A DNA stretch of 64,000 nucleotides from an uncultured bacterium (GTDB lineage: Bacteria > Desulfobacterota > GWC2-55-46): contig CAJPGC010000030.1 of assembly GCA_905339405.1 (NCBI GenBank), positions 62,001 through 126,000 on the forward strand, in the 5' to 3' direction. A program made the translations under genes and the position numbers. The first letter of the stretch is position 1, and each line of letters opens with the position of its first letter. The notes beneath the pieces are model-generated. The model was not told the DNA's origin. It worked only from the letters and a program-made list of their open reading frames with translations, and did no database searches. Shown one piece after another: positions 44,338-52,045 of the stretch.

Positions 44338-45684
44338 ATGCCAAAACCAGGGCTCCTCATACTCGACTCGGACGAGACCGCAAGAGGGCAGATGCGCTGG
44401 GCCTTCTCGAGGGACTACGACGTCTTCGAGGCGGCGACCAGGGCCGAGGCCGTCCAGATAGCAGGTGACGGACAAGTGCCTGCGGGGATTGTCGACCTGG
44501 GGCTGCCGCCTCAGCCGCTCAAAGCGACCGAAGGCATGACGGCAGTGCGGGAGATCCTTTCAATAAACCCGCTTTTCAAGGCGGTCGTCGTCACTGGCCT
44601 CGGCGAAATGGACGACGCCTTGCGGGCGGTCGACATGGGCGCATTCGATTTTTTCACCAAGCCGATTGCGATAGAGGACGTAAGGCTTACGATCAGGAGG
44701 GCCGTCAACACCTACAGGCTCCAGGTGGAGAGCATGGGCGGACAGCCGGGGGCCGCATGGCCCGGCGAGCTAATAGGCCTCTGCCAGCCCATGCAGGAAG
44801 TCTTCAGCACGGTTCGAAAGCTCGCCGAGGTGAACATCCCGGTACTCATACAGGGCGAGACGGGCTCCGGCAAGGAGACGCTCGCGAGGGCGGTGCACCG
44901 GATAAGCAGCAGACCCTCGATGCCGTTCGTCAAGGTCGCATGCGATTCCATGCCCGAGACGATACTGGCCGGAGAGCTTTTCGGCGAGGGGCAGGAGGAA
45001 ACGAGACCAGGCGCCAAGGGCAAAATTGACCTCGGCGACGGCGGCACGCTTTACCTCGAGGAGGCGGGGGCCCTGAGCCCCGCCCTCCAGAAAAGGCTCT
45101 TGGGACGGCTTTTCGGGCGAAGCCTGGACAAGACGCCTCCGGACGGCAAAGCCTGCCCCGACACGCGGGTCATCGCCTCTTCGACCAGGGACATGAAATC
45201 GCTCGTAAGGGCCGGGGAGTTTTCAGAGGAGCTCTACAACAGGCTGGCGATAATAACCTTTGCCGTCCCGCCGCTGCGCGACAGAGGCGAAGACGTGCAT
45301 ATGCTGTCGCTATACTTCCTTAAAAAATATTCGAAGGAACTGGGGCGCCAGGTCCTGGGGTTCGCTCCTGGGGCCGTCGAAGCAATGGCCGAATACGCTT
45401 GGCCGGGCAACGTCCGTGAGATGGAGAACAGGATAAGGCGTGCAGTCTCCCATATCAGAAAAAAGGAGATAGCCGCCGAGGACCTCGCCATTCCCGCGGG
45501 CCCGGAGGCCGGCAACGGGCCCGGAAGCCTTACCGACACGCGTGAGGCGTTCAGGAAGAGGATGATATATGAAGTCCTCTGCCGCAATTTCGGCAACGTC
45601 ACACGCACCGCAAACGAGCTGGGCATAAGCAGACAGTACCTTTCAAGGCTGATAGCGCGCTTCAACATCAAGATAAGCAGGTAA
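44338..45684 (+). CDS. PrsR-like response regulator with degenerate AAA+ domain lacking GAFTGA
   Basis: 448 residues, same layout as the 41614 product: receiver (LLILDSDETARGQMRW; Asp53 phosphoacceptor; Lys in FTKPI), AAA+ with intact Walker A GETGSGKE (173-180), and a Fis-type HTH (ARTANELGISRQYLSRLIARF near the end). The stretch after ELFG reads EGQEETRPGA, so the sigma-54-contacting GAFTGA loop is absent. The Walker B Asp-Glu is Glu-Glu (TLYLEEAG). It probably cannot activate sigma-54 and may act as a repressor, a sigma-70 regulator or a partner of PrsR. Good ribosome binding site (GAGGAAGG). Confidence 0.86.
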   Translation: MPKPGLLILDSDETARGQMRWAFSRDYDVFEAATRAEAVQIAGDGQVPAGIVDLGLPPQPLKATEGMTAVREILSINPLFKAVVVTGLGEMDDALRAVDMGAFDFFTKPIAIEDVRLTIRRAVNTYRLQVESMGGQPGAAWPGELIGLCQPMQEVFSTVRKLAEVNIPVLIQGETGSGKETLARAVHRISSRPSMPFVKVACDSMPETILAGELFGEGQEETRPGAKGKIDLGDGGTLYLEEAGALSPALQKRLLGRLFGRSLDKTPPDGKACPDTRVIASSTRDMKSLVRAGEFSEELYNRLAIITFAVPPLRDRGEDVHMLSLYFLKKYSKELGRQVLGFAPGAVEAMAEYAWPGNVREMENRIRRAVSHIRKKEIAAEDLAIPAGPEAGNGPGSLTDTREAFRKRMIYEVLCRNFGNVTRTANELGISRQYLSRLIARFNIKISR

Positions 45685-45709
45685 AAATCAAAAACTTCAA
45701 GGAGGCTTC

Positions 45710-46666
45710 ATGAAGAGAATCCCCACTCTTTTGGCCGCGGTTTCAATTGCAGCTTTCGCGTATAGCGACGCCACAGCAGCGCAATTTTCCTACGGCGACG
45801 TATTCGCGTCGGTCAACGACGGCAAGGTGGCGCACTACGGAGCCGACGGCACGCTGCTGGAGACCCTGAACACCGGCGTCGGCGGCATTACGAGCGGACT
45901 GGCATTTGACGGAAACGGAAACCTCTACGTGTCGAACCACACGAACGGTTCCATAACGCGCTTTGCGGCGGACGAAGGGCACACCTCTTCAGCCTTCGGG
46001 GCCGATCTCAAAATTAAAAAGCCTGAAGGCCTCGTCTTCGACAGCTCCGGGAACCTGTGGGTCGGAAGCGGCTGCTGCGGCGACATAAAAAAGCTCGACC
46101 CGGACGGCAATACCCTCCTTTCGCTCAAGACAGGAAGAAGGGCCGACTGGATACAGCTCAACCAGGACGAGACGAAGATCTATTACTCCGAGGACGTACA
46201 CAACGGCATAAGGACGCTAGACATCTCAACAGGCGCGCAGGATACGGCGTTGAGCTCGAGGTACGGCTTCGCCCAGTTCCAGATCCTTTCCGACGGAGGC
46301 ATAATCGCCGCACACAAGGGGACGGTAAAGAGGCTCGACAGCCTCGGGAAGCTTCTCGCCTCCTACGACGTGCCTGGCGTTGACAAGTGGTTCAGCCTCG
46401 ACATAAACACAGACGAAGAGTCTTTCTGGGCGGGAAGCTACCAGAATGACACTCTCTACAGGTTCGACATCGCCACGGGCTCGGTCCTTCAAACGATCGA
46501 CACCGGGTTTGGTGGAGAACACCTTTACGGAGTCGCGGTCTACACCGGAGGGCAGCCGCTGCTTGCGAACGTAAACACCGAAGTGCCAGAGCCTGGTACG
46601 CTCGGCATGCTCATGGCTTCAGCCGCAGGGTTCTTTTTCATTAGGAGAAAGGCTATAAGGTCCTGA
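45710..46666 (+). CDS. PEP-CTERM protein with beta-propeller-like repeats
   Basis: 318 residues. Signal peptide (about 1-23, LLAAVSIAAFAYSDATAA), an NHL/SMP-30-like six-bladed propeller pattern (GLAFDGNGNLYVSN, GLVFDSSGNLWVGS, WIQLNQDETKIYYS), and a C-terminal PEP-CTERM tail (292-318): VPEPGTLGML, a hydrophobic helix and RRKAIRS. This is the clear exosortase substrate in this window. AAGGAGG ribosome binding site, 25 bp after the regulator gene, and an intrinsic terminator after the stop. Confidence 0.92.
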   Translation: MKRIPTLLAAVSIAAFAYSDATAAQFSYGDVFASVNDGKVAHYGADGTLLETLNTGVGGITSGLAFDGNGNLYVSNHTNGSITRFAADEGHTSSAFGADLKIKKPEGLVFDSSGNLWVGSGCCGDIKKLDPDGNTLLSLKTGRRADWIQLNQDETKIYYSEDVHNGIRTLDISTGAQDTALSSRYGFAQFQILSDGGIIAAHKGTVKRLDSLGKLLASYDVPGVDKWFSLDINTDEESFWAGSYQNDTLYRFDIATGSVLQTIDTGFGGEHLYGVAVYTGGQPLLANVNTEVPEPGTLGMLMASAAGFFFIRRKAIRS

Positions 46667-46673
46667 ACTCCAG

Positions 46674-46701
46674 GGGACGCCTCGCGGCGTCCCTTTTTTT
46701 T
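46674..46701 (+). terminator. Intrinsic terminator after the PEP-CTERM gene
   Basis: GGGACGCC (46674-46681), loop TCGC, GGCGTCCC (46686-46693), then eight T. This perfect 8-bp stem ends the prsK-to-PEP-CTERM transcript. TATACT at 46734-46739 may be the -10 of the next transcript, but no -35 is clear. Confidence 0.92.
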
Positions 46702-46769
46702 ACTCCAGCTCTGCGGGGCCGGGATTTCAGGTATATACTCTCCCGTAAAGCCAAAAAAAGGAGAAGCAG

Positions 46770-48587
46770 ATGAGAAGGCTCCTGATGACTCTGCTGGCCG
46801 CCGCCGTCCTGGCCGCGGCAGGCCCGCTTGCGCCGGACAAAGCCCATGCCATACCATCGCCGCCGGACTTCACCCGCAACGGCGCGCTCCATACCCAGGC
46901 GCTCGAATCCCTCAAGAAAAGCGACTACGGGAAGGTAGTGGAACTTGAGACGAAGCTCGTCGGGGAAGACCCCGGCGACCTTACTGCAAGGTACATACTC
47001 GCAATAGCGTACCTCGGGCTGGACAAGGAAAAAGAGGCCGTCTCGCAGGCGCAAAAGGCCCTTAAGGCCGACCCGGCGTTCGCCGGTGAGATATACGGCG
47101 CGATGGGCAGGTACTACATAACCAAGCGGAGGTTCCATAAGGCCCTCACGCACCTGCATCACTCGCTCGAGCTCAAGGAAGACCCGGCCGTCATCAAGCA
47201 CATCGCGACGATATACCTCGGCCAGGGGCTCCTCGGCAACGCGAAGGCGTACCTTGAAAAACTCCTCCCGACCGAGCCTGACTACCTGAACCTCAGCAGG
47301 ATCTACCTCGCGGAGGGCGATTTCCAGAACGCCGAGAGGTTCGCGAAAGAGGCGCTAAAGGCGGACAACCGCGCAACCGGCGCATATCTGGTCCTCGGCA
47401 CCTCCTCGCTCCTAACAGGGAAGACAGGAGAGGCCTATTCGAACTTTCTCATCCTCAAGCAGACAAATCCTGATTTTTTTCTGACCTCTTACTTCATCGG
47501 GCTCATAAAGACCCTGCAGAAAGACTATGACGGAGCGCACGAGAACTTCCAGAACCTCATAAACCTCGCCCCTGGCATCAAGGAAGGCTACCTGAGCGCG
47601 GCTGCCGCCCTGCACCTCAAAGGCGACCTCGAGAGGGCCAGGGAGATGGCCGCGAAAGCGGTCGAACAGGACCCGCTCGACCCGGCGGCGCGCCTAGCTC
47701 TCGGCAACGTCTTATCCTCTCTCAAGGACTTCAAGGCGGCCAGGGCAGAATACGTGAAGTCGGCAGACCTCTTCCCGGACTTCGCATTGAAGACGTTCGC
47801 CCCTGAAGAGCACTTCAAGAAAGGCGAAGAAGCGGCGGCCCTCACGCTCGCGGTCCTCCTCAACAGGGCCGGGCTCTACGGCGAGACCGCCGGCCTTGTC
47901 ACCTCGTCAGGCTCAACCAACCCTTTCCTGCGGGCGTCTTATGCAAGGGCCCTCGAAAAGCTCGGCAAGAAAGAAGCCGCCGAAAAAGAATACATGGCTA
48001 TACTCGCCGCTTCCCCGGGAATGGCGACGGCGAACGCAGGTCTCGGCGAGCTGTACGAGGGAATGAAAAAGCCCGCGAAAGCCGCTGAAGCGTACATGGA
48101 GGCAGCTGAAAAGACCCCGGGCGTCAAGCTCCGGCTCAAGCTCGCGGAACTCTACACTTCAGCGGGAGAGATAGAGAAGGCGGCGGACGAATACAGGCGC
48201 GTCATAACCGACTCTCCGGAGCTCGCCACCGCCTACAACAGGCTCGCCAGGCTGCTCTTCGAGAAAAAGCGCGACGCGAATGGCGCTCTCAAGTACGCCA
48301 TAAAAGGCAGCACAGTTAACCCCGAGGACAACGACATGAAGGACACCCTCGGCTTCATATACCTCAGCACGGGGCAGTACGAAAAAGCGCTGGCGGCCTA
48401 TTCAGGGATAATAAACGGCGGGAGCACGAACCCGGCCGCCTACTACAGGCTCGGCCTCGTCTACAAAAAGCTAGGCAGGGGAAGTGACGCAGCAGGAGCG
48501 TTCGAAAAAGCTCTCAACATAAATGACGAGTTCCCGGAATCGTCAGAGGCCAAAAAGCACCTGCGGGAACTGAGCGGCGTTGGCTGA
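46770..48587 (+). CDS. Periplasmic TPR-repeat protein
   Basis: 605 residues. Signal peptide (about 1-27, LLMTLLAAAVLAAAGPLAPDKAHA) followed by at least a dozen TPR-like helical pairs with A-x-A/G periodicity, ending about residue 600. TPR proteins scaffold exopolysaccharide export or assembly in the periplasm. It differs from the next protein in being secreted without a lipobox. GGAG ribosome binding site. The stop is 40 bp before the PrsT-like start. Confidence 0.85.
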   Translation: MRRLLMTLLAAAVLAAAGPLAPDKAHAIPSPPDFTRNGALHTQALESLKKSDYGKVVELETKLVGEDPGDLTARYILAIAYLGLDKEKEAVSQAQKALKADPAFAGEIYGAMGRYYITKRRFHKALTHLHHSLELKEDPAVIKHIATIYLGQGLLGNAKAYLEKLLPTEPDYLNLSRIYLAEGDFQNAERFAKEALKADNRATGAYLVLGTSSLLTGKTGEAYSNFLILKQTNPDFFLTSYFIGLIKTLQKDYDGAHENFQNLINLAPGIKEGYLSAAAALHLKGDLERAREMAAKAVEQDPLDPAARLALGNVLSSLKDFKAARAEYVKSADLFPDFALKTFAPEEHFKKGEEAAALTLAVLLNRAGLYGETAGLVTSSGSTNPFLRASYARALEKLGKKEAAEKEYMAILAASPGMATANAGLGELYEGMKKPAKAAEAYMEAAEKTPGVKLRLKLAELYTSAGEIEKAADEYRRVITDSPELATAYNRLARLLFEKKRDANGALKYAIKGSTVNPEDNDMKDTLGFIYLSTGQYEKALAAYSGIINGGSTNPAAYYRLGLVYKKLGRGSDAAGAFEKALNINDEFPESSEAKKHLRELSGVG

Positions 48588-48627
48588 AGCGAACGGCCCG
48601 TTAAACCAAGTCAACACGGAGACTTTC

Positions 48628-50913
48628 ATGCGTCTTAAGCTATTAGCGTCCGTATGTCTCGCCGCGCTCTTCCCATTCTTCTCAGGGTGCGGCTCAAGCG
48701 CCGACAAGGAGTTCGACAGGCACCTGAGCTATGGGAAGAAGTTCTTCGAGGCATCGGAGTTCCCCGAGGCTTACAGGGAGTACAGGTCGGCGGTGCGCAT
48801 CAAGCCGGAAAGCGCCGAAGGCCACTACGGCCTGGGACTCAGCTATTTGAACATGGGCGGCCCGTCGAACTCGGTCTCCGCTTTCAGGGAGTTCACGAAG
48901 GCGGTCGAGCTCGACTCAAGCCACAAGGGCGCGAGGGTCAAGCTCGCGGAACTGTACCTGTCCTCAAGGAACTTCGAGCAGGCATTGAAGCTCGCGGAAT
49001 CCGTATACAATGAAAGCGGTGACCAGGAAGCAAGGATGCTCATGGCGGGCGCCCTGGCTGGAAAAAAGGATTATGAAAAGGCCCTATCAATAATGGAAGA
49101 GCTTCTGCGCGTAAACCCGGGCACGTCCAGGCCGTACATGGTGGCGGCTTCCATCTACTCGGCCTCCGGTGACGACGAGCGGGCCGAGATGACACTGAAG
49201 CGGGCCGTGGCCGCAGACCCTGAGGACTTCAACGCCAGGGCCGCCATCGCCTCTTTATACCACAGGCAGAAAAAAGCTCTCGCGGCTGAAAACGAGCTGA
49301 GAAAGGCGGCGGCGGAAGTCCCCGAGAGGCTCAAGCTTAAGGCGCTCTCAGCTCTCGCCAACTTCCACATAGCGGCCGGGAAGCTCGACGAGGCTGAAAA
49401 GACGCTTAAGGAGGCCTTGCGGGAATCAGGGGACAGAATGGACGGCTATCTCCTGCTCGGCGGCTTCTATAGTGCCACCAACAGGCCTGCAGATGCCGAA
49501 AGCGTCTACGCCGAGGGTGTCTCCAGGTTTCCCGGCGTACTTACCCTGAGGAAAAAGTACGCCGAGCTCCTCCTTGACAGAGGAAAAGAGACCGAAGCGG
49601 AACCCCACATAAAAGAGATATCGAAAACAGACCCGACGGGCTACTACAGCCTCTACCTTACAGGGAGGCTCAAAGCCGCAAGAGGTCAGTTCATAGAGGC
49701 GCAGGGAGAGCTGCAGGAATCGATAAAGGAAGAGCCGTCTTTCCCGATGTCGCATTACACGCTCGGGCTCGTCTACAAAGCCACAAGGAACTATGAGCAG
49801 GCAAAGGCCTCTCTCGGCGAAGCCCTCCGGCTGAACCCCGGACTTACCGGCGCGAAGTTCGCCCTCGCATCCGCTCACATGCTCTCAGGCGACGGCAAAC
49901 AGGCCCTCTCAGAGCTCGAGAGGCTGCTCGATAAATACCCGGGTTACCTGCCCGCCAACCTTGCGGCCGGGTCCATCCACATCAAGAGCGGCGAGCCTGA
50001 AAAAGCCGAAAAATACTTTACCGCGGCCGCCGAGAGCGGAGATTCTAACGGGTACGCCGGCCTGGGCAGCGTGTCTATGATGCGGGGCGAAGTCAAAAAG
50101 GCGTTGGGCTATTTCGAGAAGGCCCTCTCCCTCGACCAGTCGAACATCGAAGCGCTCTCTAACGTGACCGGCATATACGTCTCCAGCGGGCAGTCAGGCA
50201 AGGCGGCCGAGATGATAACACGGCAGATGACAGCCTCGCCGGACGACGCACGCCTCCATTTCCTGCTCGGCAAGGCGGCCGCTGGGACAGACGAAGAGAC
50301 GGCCCAAAAGTCCTTCAGGAAGGCCGCCGAGCTTCGAGGCGACTTCGCCGAACCGCGCATAGAACTCGGAAGGCTGTACGCTAAAAAAGGCGAATACGAC
50401 GAAGCCGCCAGTGAGTGGAAAGAGGCGCTGAAGGCTGACCCAGCCTCCCTGCCGGCCTGCATGCTGCTAGCGCTCATGAACCAGGAGCAAAAAAAATGGG
50501 ATGAAGCCGCTTCCTGGTACGCCAAGTCGCTTGAGATAGACCCGAGGTTCGCGCCTGCCGCGAACAACCTGGCGTGGCTCTACCTTGAGCAGGGCCAGCC
50601 CGACAGGGCATTGCCCTATGCCGAACGCGCAAAGGAAGCCATGCCCGACGACCCAGTCATCTCGGACACGCTCGGGTGGGTCTACTACAACAAGGGCGCT
50701 TACCTGAAGGCCGTCTCGCTTCTGAAGGACAGCGTAAAAAAGAACCCTGAAAACGCCGGAGCTCGCTATCACCTCGGAATGACCTACTTCAAGAGAGGGC
50801 AATTGAAAGACGCGAAAGCAGAGCTGGCGAAAGCATTGAAGGACAAGAAAAAATTCGCCGGGTCGGCTGAGGCGGTAAAAGTGCTGAAGGAACTCGAAAA
50901 GAAAAACCGTTAA
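48628..50913 (+). CDS. PrsT-like TPR lipoprotein of the exosortase system
   Basis: 761 residues. Lipoprotein signal (MRLKLLASVCLAALFPFFSGCGSS, lipobox FSGC) followed by roughly 18-20 TPR repeats to the C-terminus (APAANNLAWLYLEQGQPDRALPYAERA, DTLGWVYYNKGAYLKAVSLL). The architecture fits PrsT of exosortase A loci, which is usually around 900 residues, so this is somewhat short. ATG 48628 has ACGGAGA upstream; an in-frame start at 48580 would ruin the signal peptide. Its stop overlaps the convergent gspN-like gene by 4 bp. Confidence 0.83.
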   Translation: MRLKLLASVCLAALFPFFSGCGSSADKEFDRHLSYGKKFFEASEFPEAYREYRSAVRIKPESAEGHYGLGLSYLNMGGPSNSVSAFREFTKAVELDSSHKGARVKLAELYLSSRNFEQALKLAESVYNESGDQEARMLMAGALAGKKDYEKALSIMEELLRVNPGTSRPYMVAASIYSASGDDERAEMTLKRAVAADPEDFNARAAIASLYHRQKKALAAENELRKAAAEVPERLKLKALSALANFHIAAGKLDEAEKTLKEALRESGDRMDGYLLLGGFYSATNRPADAESVYAEGVSRFPGVLTLRKKYAELLLDRGKETEAEPHIKEISKTDPTGYYSLYLTGRLKAARGQFIEAQGELQESIKEEPSFPMSHYTLGLVYKATRNYEQAKASLGEALRLNPGLTGAKFALASAHMLSGDGKQALSELERLLDKYPGYLPANLAAGSIHIKSGEPEKAEKYFTAAAESGDSNGYAGLGSVSMMRGEVKKALGYFEKALSLDQSNIEALSNVTGIYVSSGQSGKAAEMITRQMTASPDDARLHFLLGKAAAGTDEETAQKSFRKAAELRGDFAEPRIELGRLYAKKGEYDEAASEWKEALKADPASLPACMLLALMNQEQKKWDEAASWYAKSLEIDPRFAPAANNLAWLYLEQGQPDRALPYAERAKEAMPDDPVISDTLGWVYYNKGAYLKAVSLLKDSVKKNPENAGARYHLGMTYFKRGQLKDAKAELAKALKDKKKFAGSAEAVKVLKELEKKNR

Positions 50914-51794
50914 AAAGCGGCCGTAAGACTGCCCAGAGTGCCCTGGACAGGTATGGAGTAGTAGTTGGCGGACTTTCTGTATTGGCTCAGCAAGGAAAGG
51001 ATGTACTCTTTTTTCATAAGGCCCTCGTACGGCACAAGCTCGATCATCATGTCGACGGAGCTCGCCGAAACAGGGCTGGCGAGCTTCATCCCGCCCTTTA
51101 TCCTCGCTGAAAGGTCCGAGCTCTCCAACCAGAGTCCGTCGAGCCGCACCCCGCAGTTGAAGAACTCCGCTGAAAGCCCCGCCTCGTCGACAGAGCCTAT
51201 CGGAAGCGGAAAACCCCTGAAGCTCAATACAGCGTCATCGAACTCGACCCCCTGTGCCTTCAACGAGCCCCTGGGGCAGCCGTCCTCCATCTTCACGGCG
51301 AGCACCGCGTCAAAAGCCCCGTCGAGCTTCACCCCGGCTGAACTCAGGACAGATAGAGCGTCGAAACCAACCCCGACAGCTTCCATCTCCAGAGAAGCGC
51401 CAAAAAGCCCGGCCACCGCCGCCCCTCTCACCTGCCCTCCAGAGGCCTCCCCATCGATGTCTATCATCAGGCCGCTGAAGAGCCCCAGAGGGTTCAGCCC
51501 CGCCTTGAGCGAATCAACGCGGAGCAGCTCTTTACCTGCCTGGTCAAAGACCTTCAGCCCCTCTGCCCTGAACGCCAGAGGAAAGGCCGTTGAAAAAGAA
51601 GCGCTCTCGACGACAAGGCCGCTCCTTTCCCTTATGGACCCGTAAAGCCAGGACTCGTACAGATGCGAGGGGATGAGATGAAAAAGCGTGAGGACGAAGA
51701 TTATGAGACCGGTGACAGTTAAAACCGACGCTATGGCCAGCTTCTTCAAAAAACCGGCGCCAGACCTGCCTGATGATGCTTTTTTAATTTCCAA
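50910..51794 (-). CDS. gspN: GspN-like type II secretion protein
   Basis: 294 residues: cytoplasmic basic N-terminus, one membrane helix (about 19-40, IASVLTVTGLIIFVLTLF), then an AsmA-like beta-rich periplasmic domain with LRVDSLKAGLNPLGLFSG and a C-terminal LVPYEGLMKKEY. This matches the GspN group of deltaproteobacterial type II secretion systems. It is separated from gspE and gspF by about 48 kb. No ribosome binding site was judged decisive. Role in the secretion system is by family only. Confidence 0.7.
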   Translation of the reverse strand: MEIKKASSGRSGAGFLKKLAIASVLTVTGLIIFVLTLFHLIPSHLYESWLYGSIRERSGLVVESASFSTAFPLAFRAEGLKVFDQAGKELLRVDSLKAGLNPLGLFSGLMIDIDGEASGGQVRGAAVAGLFGASLEMEAVGVGFDALSVLSSAGVKLDGAFDAVLAVKMEDGCPRGSLKAQGVEFDDAVLSFRGFPLPIGSVDEAGLSAEFFNCGVRLDGLWLESSDLSARIKGGMKLASPVSASSVDMMIELVPYEGLMKKEYILSLLSQYRKSANYYSIPVQGTLGSLTAAF

Positions 51795-51888
51795 GCCGCT
51801 CCCTTATCAAAAAAAACCAGAAAACCTTTATAAGGCAATAGTTTACAGCAACCCAAAAACTTAGTCAAGAGGCCTTGAAGAACACTCA

Positions 51889-52038
51889 TGGGGAGAACTT
51901 TCTGTAGAAAGTTCCCCCCATACCCCCTTCGAAGACTTACAGTTCCCGGGAAGACCCCCTTATGGGGGACTTCCCGGGAAGAACTAAAAGTTTTTGGAGA
52001 GAGTTTGAGAGAACCTTTTTACAAAAAGATTCTCTCAA
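51889..52038. repeat. Array of three large hairpins, probable intergenic repeat element
   Basis: Three inverted repeats follow one another: 51889-51920 (TGGGGAGAACTTTCT with its near-perfect complement), 51941-51985 (AGTTCCCGGGAAG-CCCCC arms around TTAT, with a 3-nt asymmetry) and 52005-52038 (TTGAGAGAACCTTTTT with its complement, one mismatch). Shared short words such as GAGAGAA, GAACTTT and AAAAGTTTTT recur between them. The gap 51795-52045 otherwise holds nothing recognisable. It resembles REP/MITE-like intergenic repeats or stacked terminators between two minus-strand genes. Confidence 0.6.
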
Positions 52039-52045
52039 TAAGGTT

